Source of the DNA: an uncultured Paracoccaceae bacterium
GTDB taxonomy: Bacteria > Pseudomonadota > Alphaproteobacteria > Rhodobacterales > Rhodobacteraceae
Direction of reading: 5' to 3'
DNA length: 64,000 nucleotides
NCBI GenBank assembly: GCA_947496535.1
Contig: CANMDE010000001.1
Coordinates: 682,001-746,000 of the forward strand
Position numbers and translations under genes: made by a program. The notes under the pieces are model-generated. The model made no database searches. It saw only the letters and a list, made by a program, of their open reading frames with translations, and was not told the DNA's origin. Below are positions 1 through 8,680 of the stretch, piece after piece. Position 1 is the stretch's first letter. Each line of letters starts with the position of its first letter.

Positions 1-405
1 CTTGACGGTATATGTGCCAAAGGCACGCAGGCGGGTCGGGCCGAACTCTGGATCGCGCAGCAAAATCGGGTTCTTCGTCCCCCATTTCAGGTTTGAAAAG
101 CGCCGCGTGTTGATGAAATAGATTTCCGACTTGAACGGGCTTTTGAAACCATGATCCCAGTGCTGCAGGGTTGTCATGATCGGCATGTTGTTGGTCTCAA
201 GCATATAAAGACCGGGCGAAAACACATCCGCCAACTGGCCCTCATGAATGAACACCGCCGCCTGACCTTCGCGGACGGTCAGCTTGGCACCGTATTTGAT
301 CTCATGATCTTCGCGCTCGAACCGCCAGACCATCGTGTCGCGCGTGTCATCAGTCCAATGAATGACGTCGATGAACTCGCCCGTTAGAAAATCGAAAATG
401 CCCAT
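1..405 (-). CDS. SPFH/band 7 domain protein (YdjI-like), C-terminus outside window
   Basis: The 135 codons visible start with ATG at 405, preceded by GGAG about 8 bases upstream, and run off the window edge, so only the N-terminal part is present. The opening (MGIFDFLTGEFIDVI) and the segments HWTDDTRDTMVWRF and FSPGLYMLETNN match the YdjI/'virion core protein' branch of the SPFH family. SPFH proteins assemble on membranes as scaffolds; no enzymatic function is known for this branch. It heads a minus-strand run with a DUF2927 lipoprotein, TelA and XpaC downstream of it in gene order reversed, so a role in the same membrane/toxic-anion cluster is inferred. Confidence 0.8.
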   Translation of the reverse strand, partial: MGIFDFLTGEFIDVIHWTDDTRDTMVWRFEREDHEIKYGAKLTVREGQAAVFIHEGQLADVFSPGLYMLETNNMPIMTTLQHWDHGFKSPFKSEIYFINTRRFSNLKWGTKNPILLRDPEFGPTRLRAFGTYTVK

Positions 406-430
406 TGTGTAATCTCCGTCATGTCATGTT

Positions 431-1396
431 TCAGCTTGGCCCAGGATTTAGATAGTCCCGCGCAATCTGCCTTGCAATTGGGGCTGCCTTGGCTGGGTCC
501 ATTCCTGCCTGCAGACGATTGTCGTAAAGCATCTGCAACAATAACTCGTCATGCTTGGTCAGCAGTCCGAATTCTTCGTCGTCATTAAAGATCGAAGGCC
601 GCGCATCGGGGCTGTCATTGGCAAGGCCCATCCCTTGTGCCAATTCCTCATGAATACAGGCAGAACGCATCAGGTTCGGATGCTCGGCCCGGATCAGTGC
701 AATGGCCTGTCTGTAGGTGGATCGCCCCGGTTCAAACGTACCGATGACGACACAAAGCTGTTCGCGCGGCAGATTGGTAAAGGCACGCAATGTGGCGTCC
801 GAAATAGTCGGGATCAACTCACGGATACGCCCGCCATAGGCACGCCTGTCGTCTTCGCCAAGAAACAGGACGTGGAAATTGGGGTTATCGTCCGTCATCT
901 GCACCGAAACGCCCGTTAGTCGCGACAGGCGGTTAGTATATGCCGCAACACTCGCCCGGTCCTGATCACGCTGCATCAGGGGAACTGTGTCGCCGAATTC
1001 GATGCTCATGCGAATGGGTTTTTCCCAGCGCCGCAGTTTCGATACCGTGGCTTGGGGGCGGGTGAAATCACTGTCGTCCAGGTATTCGTTAAACAGAGCG
1101 ATGCGGACAAAGTTGCGGGCCAGGATCGTGTCCGTAAACGGCGTATCCGCACCGCCACCATCCCCACGCAGCAACCCTTGTGTCAGCAGATCGTTTTCCA
1201 AACGTCTGTAGTAAATCGACAAAGCCCGGCTTGCCTCGCTGGGCTCCTTTACGACCGGTTCTGCAGGAACCTCAGGCTGAGGTTCAGGCTCGACCACTTC
1301 AACAGGTGTCTCGGGCGGCAACTGTTCAGTGCAGGCTACTAACCCGGCCAAACAGACAGGCATAAGATACAGGCGAAGTGATGCGGCCCCAAACAT
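431..1396 (-). CDS. DUF2927 lipoprotein with HEExxQ metalloprotease-like motif
   Basis: 321 residues. The N-terminus is a lipoprotein signal with lipobox LVAC (Cys about residue 22), followed by a Pro/Glu-rich linker (PETPVEVVEPEPQPEVP). Near residue 249 the sequence CIHEELAQGMGL carries HEExxQ followed by GL, then a DDEEFGLLTKHDELLL segment. This matches DUF2927, a family of predicted zinc-dependent peptidases with a modified HExxH; the peptidase role is an inference. The protein would sit on the periplasmic face of a membrane. It ends 25 bases before the SPFH gene start and begins 19 bases after the telA stop, so these genes are probably cotranscribed. Confidence 0.75.
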   Translation of the reverse strand: MFGAASLRLYLMPVCLAGLVACTEQLPPETPVEVVEPEPQPEVPAEPVVKEPSEASRALSIYYRRLENDLLTQGLLRGDGGGADTPFTDTILARNFVRIALFNEYLDDSDFTRPQATVSKLRRWEKPIRMSIEFGDTVPLMQRDQDRASVAAYTNRLSRLTGVSVQMTDDNPNFHVLFLGEDDRRAYGGRIRELIPTISDATLRAFTNLPREQLCVVIGTFEPGRSTYRQAIALIRAEHPNLMRSACIHEELAQGMGLANDSPDARPSIFNDDEEFGLLTKHDELLLQMLYDNRLQAGMDPAKAAPIARQIARDYLNPGPS

Positions 1397-1415
1397 CGTC
1401 GTCGGTTACTTTCGG

Positions 1416-2585
1416 TTAGGTACTTGCCGTAGCACTATCACGCGCTTTGGCGGCAGCCAGCGTATCTTTCAACTCGGTTTCCATTTTCTGCAATTCTGTC
1501 TCTGCCTCGGCACGCTTGCGCTTGCCTTCATCGGCAATCTCAAGGCTTTCGTTGATCGTGGCGATCAGATTTGCATTGGCGGACTTGACGGCTTCGATGT
1601 CGAAAACACCGCGTTCCATCTCTTCGCGGATTGTCCTGTTGGCCTGACGCAGGTTCTCTGCGTTGGCTTGCAACAGCTCATTGGTCAGATCGTTGGCATC
1701 GCGGACGGCCTCTGCCGCCTCGGATGACCGCTGGATCGTCACGGCCTGCGCCAACTGCGTTTCCCACAGCGGCACAGTGTTCACGAGGGTCGAATTGATC
1801 TTCGTCACCAGCGATTTGTCATTTTCCTGCACCAACCGGATCGAGGGCAGGGACTGCATCGTCACCTGCCGTGTCAGCTTCAGGTCATGCACCCGGCGTT
1901 CCAGATCGTCACGGGCAGCACGGATGTCGCGCAATTCCTGCGCTTTCATCACCTGATCGTTCTCAGCAGCGGCCTTCACCTCAGCGTCCTTGGCCGGGAT
2001 CGTCTTGGTGTCCAATTCTTCCAGCTTCGCCTCGCCCGCAGCGATATAAAGCCCCAGCTCATCATAAAACGCCAAGGTCTTTTCATACAGAACGTCAAGG
2101 CTTTCGATATCCTTGAGCAGCGTATGCTCATGGGTAAGCAGATCATCGGTGATCACATCAATCTGGCCCTGCACCTCTTCAAACCGGGCATAGAACTTGG
2201 CGGCAGGGGCGGCACGGCCCAATAGCTTTTCCCACCAGGACCGATCCCGGCGCGTATCCAGCTCGGATATCGAAAAGCCGCGAATGGTCGTCACGATATT
2301 ACGCAGGCTGTCACCCGCAGGGCCCACATCTTTGTTGCGGACACCGGCGAGCATCGACTGGCTGATCTCCTGCAACTCCGCCTGCGCGGCAGAACCGAAT
2401 GACACGATAGAGTTCGTATCCGTCACATCGACCTCGGCCATGCGCTTGCTGATCTCTTCGCTCGTCGGCGCATCTGCTGCCTCAAGCGTCACCAGTTCTC
2501 CCTTGGGTTCGGGCAGCACCACTGCAGTTACCTTTTCCACTTCGGCAAGGGTCGCTTCGGCCTTTTGGCGGATCGTGTCGGACAT
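1416..2585 (-). CDS. telA: Toxic anion resistance protein TelA family
   Basis: 389 residues, usual length for the TelA family. It is a soluble, largely alpha-helical, charged protein with long coiled-coil segments (for example LEELDTKTIPAKDAEVKAAAEN and LQANAENLRQANRTIREEMERG regions) and no signal or membrane segment. TelA proteins were linked to tellurite resistance in plasmids and occur widely beside XpaC, although their biochemical activity is unknown. The start lies one base past the xpaC stop region (2585 against 2587), so both are almost certainly translated from one transcript. The pairing XpaC-TelA is the main evidence for a shared function. Confidence 0.85.
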   Translation of the reverse strand: MSDTIRQKAEATLAEVEKVTAVVLPEPKGELVTLEAADAPTSEEISKRMAEVDVTDTNSIVSFGSAAQAELQEISQSMLAGVRNKDVGPAGDSLRNIVTTIRGFSISELDTRRDRSWWEKLLGRAAPAAKFYARFEEVQGQIDVITDDLLTHEHTLLKDIESLDVLYEKTLAFYDELGLYIAAGEAKLEELDTKTIPAKDAEVKAAAENDQVMKAQELRDIRAARDDLERRVHDLKLTRQVTMQSLPSIRLVQENDKSLVTKINSTLVNTVPLWETQLAQAVTIQRSSEAAEAVRDANDLTNELLQANAENLRQANRTIREEMERGVFDIEAVKSANANLIATINESLEIADEGKRKRAEAETELQKMETELKDTLAAAKARDSATAST

Positions 2586-2586
2586 A

Positions 2587-3474
2587 TTAGTTCCCTTTCG
2601 TTTGCAGGCTCACGCCTTCGCGTTGCAGCCTGTCGCGCAACACGTTGATTTCGATATCCATATCAGAGCGGTCATCAAGCAGCATTTTTTCTGTTCGTGC
2701 GGCAAAGTTTTGCTCAAGATCGTCCAGCAGGGCCTCGTATTTTGCGCGGGCGTCTTTGTCTTTGGAGCGGCTGTAAAGATCGACAAACTTCACCGTCGCA
2801 TCCCGCGCGCCCATTAGATAAACGCCCAGAAACTTGCGCGCACCGGTCAGGTCACGCGGGTCTTCCTCGACCGTGCGGATCATCTTGCGGGCAATTTCAC
2901 CAAAAGCGTAGACGCGGTTCGTCAGAGGGCGGTCGTTCAGGCTATCGATCTGGGCCTGCATGGTGGCTAGACGTGCCTCTGCCTCATCGACCACACGGGC
3001 GACACGATCCTGCTGGAACGTATCGATACCCTCCATCTGTTTGTCCGAAAGTGGGTCAATCCCAAACGCAGCGACATGCAAAGCACCCGCCGCCACGCCA
3101 TACAGAACCGAACCAACCACACCGACATCACCGGTATACGCGGCCAAAGCGGCGCCAACGCCAGTCAGCGCGGTCGCCATCATCTTGCGGGGGATCGCGG
3201 GCCTGCGGGCAACTTTGCGGGCGTTAAAGGCCGCCTCGGCCTGCAACCCCTCTCGCAACAGCCACGCGGCCAGCATTAACAAACCACCGGCCACCAAAGC
3301 GGTGACCAGCACCACAGGGCCGTCATTCAATGATGTCGCCATCAAAATAACCGGGGGGACAAACAGAATGCCCGCAGACTTACCAGCATCTCTGGCATCG
3401 GCGGGTTTCGCCGCAGGCACCGAAGCGGATGACGCCCCATCAGGGCTGAATTTGCCACCAAACCGCTTGGCCAT
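2587..3474 (-). CDS. xpaC: XpaC-like 5-bromo-4-chloroindolyl phosphate hydrolysis family protein
   Basis: 295 residues. A short polar N-terminus (MAKRFGGKFSPDGASSASV) is followed by hydrophobic segments at about 35-75 and 100-140, then a helical C-terminal half (LATMQAQIDSLNDRPLTNRVYAFGEIARKMI start region) with a conserved VEEDPRDLTGARKFLGVYL core typical of the XpaC family. Despite the name, the family's phosphatase activity is doubtful, and it is usually the membrane partner of TelA. The start overlaps the stop of the next upstream small gene (ATGA), and telA follows at once, indicating translational coupling. Confidence 0.8.
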   Translation of the reverse strand: MAKRFGGKFSPDGASSASVPAAKPADARDAGKSAGILFVPPVILMATSLNDGPVVLVTALVAGGLLMLAAWLLREGLQAEAAFNARKVARRPAIPRKMMATALTGVGAALAAYTGDVGVVGSVLYGVAAGALHVAAFGIDPLSDKQMEGIDTFQQDRVARVVDEAEARLATMQAQIDSLNDRPLTNRVYAFGEIARKMIRTVEEDPRDLTGARKFLGVYLMGARDATVKFVDLYSRSKDKDARAKYEALLDDLEQNFAARTEKMLLDDRSDMDIEINVLRDRLQREGVSLQTKGN

Positions 3475-3680
3475 CAGGCGGCCCCCAACCAGCCAAGGCT
3501 CAGGCCGAACAACAACACAATCAGCAAAACATAAGCGACACGTCTAAAGCTACCTGGCATCATATCCCCTTGTGCTTTCGCTCCGGCCGACCCGATCGCG
3601 CTGACCACCGCCACCGATGCCGCGATGAAAGTCAGCATCGCAGCAAAGAACATTATCAACAAGATCAAGCGTATCATCAT
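3474..3680 (-). CDS. Small two-helix membrane protein of the telA/xpaC cluster
   Basis: 68 residues with two predicted membrane helices (about residues 3-29 and 46-66) joined by a short polar loop containing AQGDMMPGSFRR. I do not recognise a named family. Its stop overlaps the xpaC start as ATGA, which argues that it is a real translated gene and part of the operon. Function unknown; a small partner of the XpaC membrane protein is a reasonable inference. Confidence 0.6.
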   Translation of the reverse strand: MMIRLILLIMFFAAMLTFIAASVAVVSAIGSAGAKAQGDMMPGSFRRVAYVLLIVLLFGLSLGWLGAA

Positions 3681-3731
3681 ATCCCCAAATCATCATCGAC
3701 CCCTTATTCAGATAGGAAGCCAATGGCGATT

Positions 3732-4553
3732 TTACGAATGTTTCTGTAGTGCGGAGCGTTCAGCATTGAGTTTCCGAGAGTAACCGGACTGCAGAATTTC
3801 GACCGTAAACAGGACCACAACCGAGAAATAGAAGGTCGATTTCGACATCGGTTCAATCGCTTGTCCAAACACCTTGATCTGATCCTCATCCAGGTGCGTC
3901 GCATGGGAGGCGGCCACCCCTGCCTCACCCAGCAAAACAACGCCCACGATCAACAGAATGAACAGGCCCAACACCTCGTACATGCGGTTCTTTTCCAAAA
4001 ACCGTGTGACGCCATCGGCAAGAAGCAGCATCGCCAGCCCCGACAGAATAATTGCGATGGCAAGCACCGGGAACACATCGGTAATCGCGAGCGCGGACAG
4101 GACGGAATCGAAAGAGAAGATCAGGTTCATCATCACAATCATCATCACAACCCGCAGGGCCGATTTGCCGGATTTGCCCTCTACATCATGGCCCAGATCG
4201 TCGATTGACAGCATATGGCTGATCTCTTTGACCGCCGTATACATGATGAAAATACCGCCAAAAACAAAGACGCATGTGGCAAAATTGACCGATCCTTCAA
4301 TCACGCCGATCCATTCAAACCGGAAAAACGGCTCTGCTAGTGCGTCGATCAACGCAATCATCGCGAAAAGCAGGACCACCCGCAGCGCGACGGCGATAAT
4401 GATGCCCCACGTGCGCACAGCCTTTTGCTGGGCGACAGGTGCGCGTTGGCTTTCAATCGAGATATAAAGCAGGTTGTCGAACCCCAGCACGGCTTGCAAA
4501 AAGCACAGCATCAGCAGGTTGGTCGCATTTTCCAGCGTGATAAGATCAGCCAT
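3732..4553 (-). CDS. TerC family integral membrane protein
   Basis: 273 residues, seven to nine hydrophobic helices. The TerC signatures GFDNLLYI (about residues 24-31) and MNLIFSFDSVLSA (about 140-152), each with a conserved Asp in a helix, are present. Related TerC/Alx proteins export manganese or handle metal ions at the membrane, often together with protein secretion complexes; the ion here is not shown by sequence. The gene lies upstream of the small membrane protein, xpaC and telA with a 51-base gap, so the whole run may be one transcript for tellurite/metal or membrane stress. Confidence 0.85.
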   Translation of the reverse strand: MADLITLENATNLLMLCFLQAVLGFDNLLYISIESQRAPVAQQKAVRTWGIIIAVALRVVLLFAMIALIDALAEPFFRFEWIGVIEGSVNFATCVFVFGGIFIMYTAVKEISHMLSIDDLGHDVEGKSGKSALRVVMMIVMMNLIFSFDSVLSALAITDVFPVLAIAIILSGLAMLLLADGVTRFLEKNRMYEVLGLFILLIVGVVLLGEAGVAASHATHLDEDQIKVFGQAIEPMSKSTFYFSVVVLFTVEILQSGYSRKLNAERSALQKHS

Positions 4554-4619
4554 TTCTTATGTCCCCCAAGGTATTATTTTGAAAACCAACATGCATAACA
4601 CATGACCTACGGCAAGGGT

Positions 4620-5432
4620 TCACCTTGCTCTGTTCTTAGGGCCTGTGTCTTTGTTGCGTGAATTAACCACCGGTTTGCGACGCCGCTGGGGCTTTGGCTT
4701 GTCGGAAAGCCCCAACTGATCGCGCACCACCCGCTGTTTAAGCTCCTCAACCGCACCGGCCTTCAACTCGCCCAGTTGAAACGGGCCATAGCTGATGCGG
4801 ATCAGGCGATTGACCACGACGCCAATCGCTTCCATCGCGCGGCGGATTTCGCGGTTCTTGCCCTCACGCAAGCTAACCGTCAGCCACGCATTGGCCCCTT
4901 GCTGCCGGTCAAAAGTGACGGTCATTGGCTGATATTGAATACCTTCAACAGTGATCCCGGCCCGCAATTGCGCCAACTTGTCCTCACTGACCGATCCATT
5001 GATACGGACGCGGTAACGGCGCAGCCAACCTGTGCTGGGCAATTCCAACCGACGCTTGACGCCGCCATCATTGGTTAGCAGCAGCAACCCTTCTGAATTC
5101 AGATCAAGCCGCCCCACCGACATCACCCGCGGCATGTGATCGGGCAGGGACGCAAAAACAGTCTGGCGGTCCTTCTCATCCCGTTCGGTTGTCACCAGAC
5201 CAGCAGGCTTGTGATACATCCACATTCGCGGTGGATCAGGTTCGCCAACCGGTTTGCCATCCACCGCAATCTTGTCTTTGTCAGTGATGTTAAGGGCAGG
5301 GCTATCAATCACCTTGCCATTGACCGACACACGGCCCGCCTCGATCATCCGCTCCGCCTCGCGGCGGCTGGCGATGCCCGCACGGGACAGAACTTTGGCA
5401 ATACGGTCGCCGGAAGGTGGGGTATCAGTCAT
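4620..5432 (-). CDS. rluB: 23S rRNA pseudouridine synthase, RluB/RsuA family
   Basis: 270 residues. An S4 RNA-binding domain lies at about residues 10-55 (KVLSRAGIASRREAERMIEAG), followed by the synthase domain with GRLDLNSEGLLLLTND, where Asp110 is the catalytic aspartate, and a final RRAMEAIG/NRLIRISYGPF motif. The C-terminal basic tail (KPQRRRKPVVNSRN) is typical for RluB. RluB makes a pseudouridine in helix 89 of 23S rRNA during ribosome assembly. It is transcribed divergently from tadA across a 309-base intergenic region, an arrangement common in Rhodobacteraceae. Confidence 0.92.
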   Translation of the reverse strand: MTDTPPSGDRIAKVLSRAGIASRREAERMIEAGRVSVNGKVIDSPALNITDKDKIAVDGKPVGEPDPPRMWMYHKPAGLVTTERDEKDRQTVFASLPDHMPRVMSVGRLDLNSEGLLLLTNDGGVKRRLELPSTGWLRRYRVRINGSVSEDKLAQLRAGITVEGIQYQPMTVTFDRQQGANAWLTVSLREGKNREIRRAMEAIGVVVNRLIRISYGPFQLGELKAGAVEELKQRVVRDQLGLSDKPKPQRRRKPVVNSRNKDTGPKNRAR

Positions 5433-5741
5433 GTGGGTGCGTGTAAGCGCAAGGGGCTATAACTGCAATTGGTATGAATACCGAGTTAACACGCGCCGGA
5501 TTTGATCCAATTTCTCAACCGACCGTTAACCTTTGTGACCGCACGCACCCTTAACCTCGCCACTTTGCCGATTCGTCGTACCAAAGGCCGACGTTTAGCC
5601 GACGTATGGCCGACAGAAAAAAGTGACCTCAAATCCTGTATGGCAAGGCCATTAACCATTTTGCCGTTGCACGACGAGAAAATTCGCGCGCTCCGCATTA
5701 ACCGATCTTGCCGGACGGGCCGCAAAGAGGCATCAAACCTC
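5433..5741. promoter_or_regulatory. Divergent rluB/tadA control region with TTAAC cluster and triple CCGAC repeat
   Basis: No gene is visible in these 309 bases. TTAAC occurs five times on the plus strand (starting at 5486, 5526, 5551, 5652 and 5698), the fourth as TTAACCAT; this resembles half sites of the alphaproteobacterial cell-cycle regulator CtrA, though the usual paired spacing was not confirmed. Three direct CCGAC repeats start at 5588, 5599 and 5610, spaced exactly 11 bases apart, about one helical turn. The first two are linked by GTTTAG. An identical 16-base core occurs in reverse orientation at 58602-58617. A binding site for a regulator is inferred. Confidence 0.45.
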
Positions 5742-6188
5742 ATGGATTTTCGCAGCTACATGGGATTGGCCCTGGCCGAGGCGCAAGAGGCCGCCAAACG
5801 GGACGAAGTGCCCGTCGGGGCGGTCATCATCCAAGATGGCAACGTCATCGCTCAGGCCGGAAACCGCACACGGGAACGCAACGATCCCACCGCACATGCC
5901 GAGGTTCTGGCGATCCGTCAGGCCTGCGAAGTGCTTGGTCGGGAGCGGCTAAGTCACTGCGATATATACGTAACTTTGGAACCATGCCCGATGTGCGCCG
6001 CCGCTATCAGCAACGCGCGGCTTGCCCGGCTTTATTATGGTGCCGCAGATCCCAAATCCGGCGGCATCGCCCAAGGCCCCCGCATTTTCAGCCATCCGCA
6101 ATGCCACCACGTGCCAGAGGTGTATGACGGCATTGGTGCCGCAGCCTCCGAAGAACTGTTGCGCGGTTTCTTTGCTGGAAAACGCTAG
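5742..6188 (+). CDS. tadA: tRNA(Arg) adenosine-34 deaminase TadA
   Basis: 148 residues when started at ATG 5742 (MDFRSYMGLALAEA); the frame is open further upstream, to 5502, but that stretch has no family similarity and covers the control region. The zinc site and catalytic residues are all present: H52-A-E54 (TAHAEVLAI) and PCPMC with Cys82 and Cys85. TadA converts adenosine to inosine at the wobble position of tRNA-Arg(ACG) and is normally essential. The ceramidase-like gene begins three bases after its stop, so they are likely cotranscribed. Confidence 0.93.
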   Translation: MDFRSYMGLALAEAQEAAKRDEVPVGAVIIQDGNVIAQAGNRTRERNDPTAHAEVLAIRQACEVLGRERLSHCDIYVTLEPCPMCAAAISNARLARLYYGAADPKSGGIAQGPRIFSHPQCHHVPEVYDGIGAAASEELLRGFFAGKR

Positions 6189-6190
6189 GC

Positions 6191-6841
6191 ATGGAATGGA
6201 CGCAACAATTCGACGGCTATTGCGAGCGAACCGATTTTTCCTATTGGTCCGAACCAGTTAACGCCATCACAAACCTCGCCTTCATCATCGCAGCGCTCAT
6301 CGCATGGCGGCGCAGCGAGGGCGTACCCGCCGCCCGCCTTCTGGCCGCTATCCTCTTCGCGATTGGCGTCGGAAGCTACCTTTTCCACACCCACGCCACA
6401 GCATGGGCATCGCTGATGGATGTGGCACCCATCGGGATTTTCATCCTTGTCTATTTGTTCGTCGTCAACCGCGATATGCTTGGTCTGCGCTGGTGGATCG
6501 CGCTGATCATCACGGCCGGTTTTGTCCCTTATGCCGCTGCTTTTGTTGGGATATTCAACCGTCTCCCGTTCTTCGGAATATCCAATTTCTACTGGACGGT
6601 GCCGCTTCTCCTCTTCGTCTACGCGGGTCTGTTTCGCCACCAACCATTCGCCACTGGCTTCATTATCGGTGGTGCCATCCTGAGCCTCTCCATCACCATC
6701 CGCTCTCTTGACGAGATGCTCTGCACCACCATCCCCTTCGGCACCCACTTCCTCTGGCATTGCGTGAACGCAGTCATGCTCGGTTGGATGATCCATGTTT
6801 ACCAACGCCACATGGTTGCGGGTCACGCATCAGAGCGGTAA
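6191..6841 (+). CDS. Ceramidase-domain (alkaline ceramidase-like) membrane protein
   Basis: 216 residues with about seven membrane helices. The N-terminal WTQQFDGYCERTDFSYWSEPVNAITN and the motifs HTHATAWASLMDVAPI (about residues 66-81) and GTHFLWHCVNA near the C-terminus are the signature of the ceramidase/PAQR-like CREST family, in which His, Ser and Asp residues form a zinc hydrolase site inside the membrane. Eukaryotic members hydrolyse ceramide; the bacterial substrate is unknown and may be another acylated lipid. It follows tadA by two bases and precedes gatC. Confidence 0.85.
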   Translation: MEWTQQFDGYCERTDFSYWSEPVNAITNLAFIIAALIAWRRSEGVPAARLLAAILFAIGVGSYLFHTHATAWASLMDVAPIGIFILVYLFVVNRDMLGLRWWIALIITAGFVPYAAAFVGIFNRLPFFGISNFYWTVPLLLFVYAGLFRHQPFATGFIIGGAILSLSITIRSLDEMLCTTIPFGTHFLWHCVNAVMLGWMIHVYQRHMVAGHASER

Positions 6842-6871
6842 AGCAGGCCAAACAACGTTCGGAGACACCAG

Positions 6872-7159
6872 ATGTCCATCGATATCGAAACCGCCCGCCG
6901 CGTGGCCAAGCTCGCCCGCATCAAGGTTGAAGACGACGCACTGCCCACCTTAGCCACTGAATTCAGTGCGATTTTAGGGTTTATCGAACAATTGAACGAA
7001 GTCGATGTCGAAGGCGTGGAGCCCATGACATCCGTCACCCCACAGCGGCTGAAACGGCGTGAAGATGTTGTGACTGACGGCGACCAGCAAGAGGCCGTTT
7101 TGAAGAACGCCCCCGATGCGCGCGAAGGCTTTTTTGCTGTTCCCAAGGTGGTGGAATAA
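6872..7159 (+). CDS. gatC: Asp-tRNA(Asn)/Glu-tRNA(Gln) amidotransferase subunit GatC
   Basis: 95 residues, normal length. The sequence starts [19 protein letters not shown] and has the conserved [22 protein letters not shown] segment that wraps between GatA and GatB. GatC stabilises the GatCAB complex that converts misacylated Glu-tRNA(Gln) or Asp-tRNA(Asn) to the correct amide. Its TAA stop overlaps the gatA ATG by one base (TAATG), giving translational coupling. gatB is not adjacent in this window. Confidence 0.95.
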   Translation: MSIDIETARRVAKLARIKVEDDALPTLATEFSAILGFIEQLNEVDVEGVEPMTSVTPQRLKRREDVVTDGDQQEAVLKNAPDAREGFFAVPKVVE

Positions 7160-8640
7160 TGACCGATCTTTCCAAACTCACAATTGCCACTGCCCGTGAC
7201 GCCATGCGCTGCGGTGAGGTCTCCAGCGTCGAGCTGACGGATGCCTATCTGGGTGCTGTCGATAAAGCGGATGCATTGGGTGCATTCGTCCACAAGACCC
7301 CGGATCTGGCCCGCGAACAGGCCACAGCGGCCGATGCCCGGATCAAGGCAGGCGATGCGCCAGATATGTGCGGCATCCCGTTGGGAATAAAAGACCTTTT
7401 CTGCACTAAAGGTGTGCCATCGCAGGCCGCTTCGCGCATTCTGGAAGGGTTCAAGCCGGAATACGAATCCACCGTGACAACCCAGCTTTTCGATGCGGGT
7501 GCGGTCATGCTTGGCAAGCTGAACATGGACGAATTCGCAATGGGTTCATCCAACGAAACCAGCACTTACGGCAACGCGGTCAACCCGTGGAGACGAGGCA
7601 ATGACGATGCGGCACTGACCCCCGGCGGTTCGTCCGGTGGCTCGGCCAGTGCAGTCGCCGCCGATCTCTGCCTTGCGGCCACGGGAACCGATACCGGTGG
7701 TTCTATCCGCCAGCCCGCCGCCTTTACAGGGATCACAGGACTGAAACCGACCTATGGGCGCGTGTCGCGCTGGGGCATCGTGGCCTTTGCGTCCTCGCTC
7801 GATCAGGCCGGCCCGATGACAAAAGACGTGCGCGACGCGGCAATTATGCTTGGGACGATGTGCGGTCATGACCCCAAAGACAGCACCAGCGCCGATCTGC
7901 CCGTGCCGGATTTCGAGGCGGCGTTGACGGGTGATGTCAAAGGCAAAACCATCGGTATTCCAAAAGAATATCGGATGGACGGTATGCCGGAGGAGATTGA
8001 AAAACTCTGGTTGGATGGTACTGCCATGCTCAAGGATGCAGGCGCCAAAATCGTTGATATCAGCCTGCCGCACACCAAATATGCGCTCCCCGCTTACTAC
8101 GTGATTGCGCCCGCCGAAGCGTCATCCAACCTCGCCCGTTATGACGGCGTCCGGTTTGGCCATAGGGCCAAACTGGCGCAGGGCGATGGCATCACGGAGA
8201 TGTATGAAAAGACACGCGCCGAAGGGTTCGGACCAGAGGTGCAGCGCCGCGTGATGATCGGAACGTACGTGCTTTCTGCCGGGTTCTACGACGCCTACTA
8301 CAATCGCGCCCGCCGTGTACGCGCGCTGATCAAGCGGGATTTTGATGAAGTCTTTGCTGATGGCGTAGACGCGATCCTGACACCAGCCACGCCGTCCTCA
8401 GCCTTTAAACTAGGTGAGGATATGGACCCGATTGAGATGTATCTCAACGACGTCTTTACAGTGACAGTGAACCTTGCGGGTCTGCCCGGCATCTCTGTGC
8501 CGGTTGGGTTGGACAGCAAACAGCTGCCGCTTGGACTGCAGTTGATCGGGCGGCCGTGGGAAGAGGCGGATTTGCTCAACTTGGCCTATACGTTGGAAGA
8601 TGCAGCGGGCTTTGTGGCCAAACCGCAAAAGTGGTGGTAA
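7159..8640 (+). CDS. gatA: Asp-tRNA(Asn)/Glu-tRNA(Gln) amidotransferase subunit GatA
   Basis: 493 residues, full length. The amidase-signature catalytic triad is intact: Lys78 ([10 protein letters not shown]), cis-Ser158 ([12 protein letters not shown]) and nucleophile Ser182 ([13 protein letters not shown]). GatA hydrolyses glutamine and passes ammonia to GatB. It is coupled to gatC by a one-base overlap. The downstream lipoprotein gene starts 41 bases later; the gap contains a small ACCTC/GAGGT dyad (8642-8655) that could act as weak attenuation but is not a convincing terminator. Confidence 0.96.
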   Translation: MTDLSKLTIATARDAMRCGEVSSVELTDAYLGAVDKADALGAFVHKTPDLAREQATAADARIKAGDAPDMCGIPLGIKDLFCTKGVPSQAASRILEGFKPEYESTVTTQLFDAGAVMLGKLNMDEFAMGSSNETSTYGNAVNPWRRGNDDAALTPGGSSGGSASAVAADLCLAATGTDTGGSIRQPAAFTGITGLKPTYGRVSRWGIVAFASSLDQAGPMTKDVRDAAIMLGTMCGHDPKDSTSADLPVPDFEAALTGDVKGKTIGIPKEYRMDGMPEEIEKLWLDGTAMLKDAGAKIVDISLPHTKYALPAYYVIAPAEASSNLARYDGVRFGHRAKLAQGDGITEMYEKTRAEGFGPEVQRRVMIGTYVLSAGFYDAYYNRARRVRALIKRDFDEVFADGVDAILTPATPSSAFKLGEDMDPIEMYLNDVFTVTVNLAGLPGISVPVGLDSKQLPLGLQLIGRPWEEADLLNLAYTLEDAAGFVAKPQKWW

Positions 8641-8680
8641 AACCTCCAATGAGGTGACGTAGTTTGACAGGTGAAAATAG

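Noticed and set aside
5502..5741. Extension of TadA upstream
   Set aside because: No similarity and passes through the control region; ATG 5742 fits the family.
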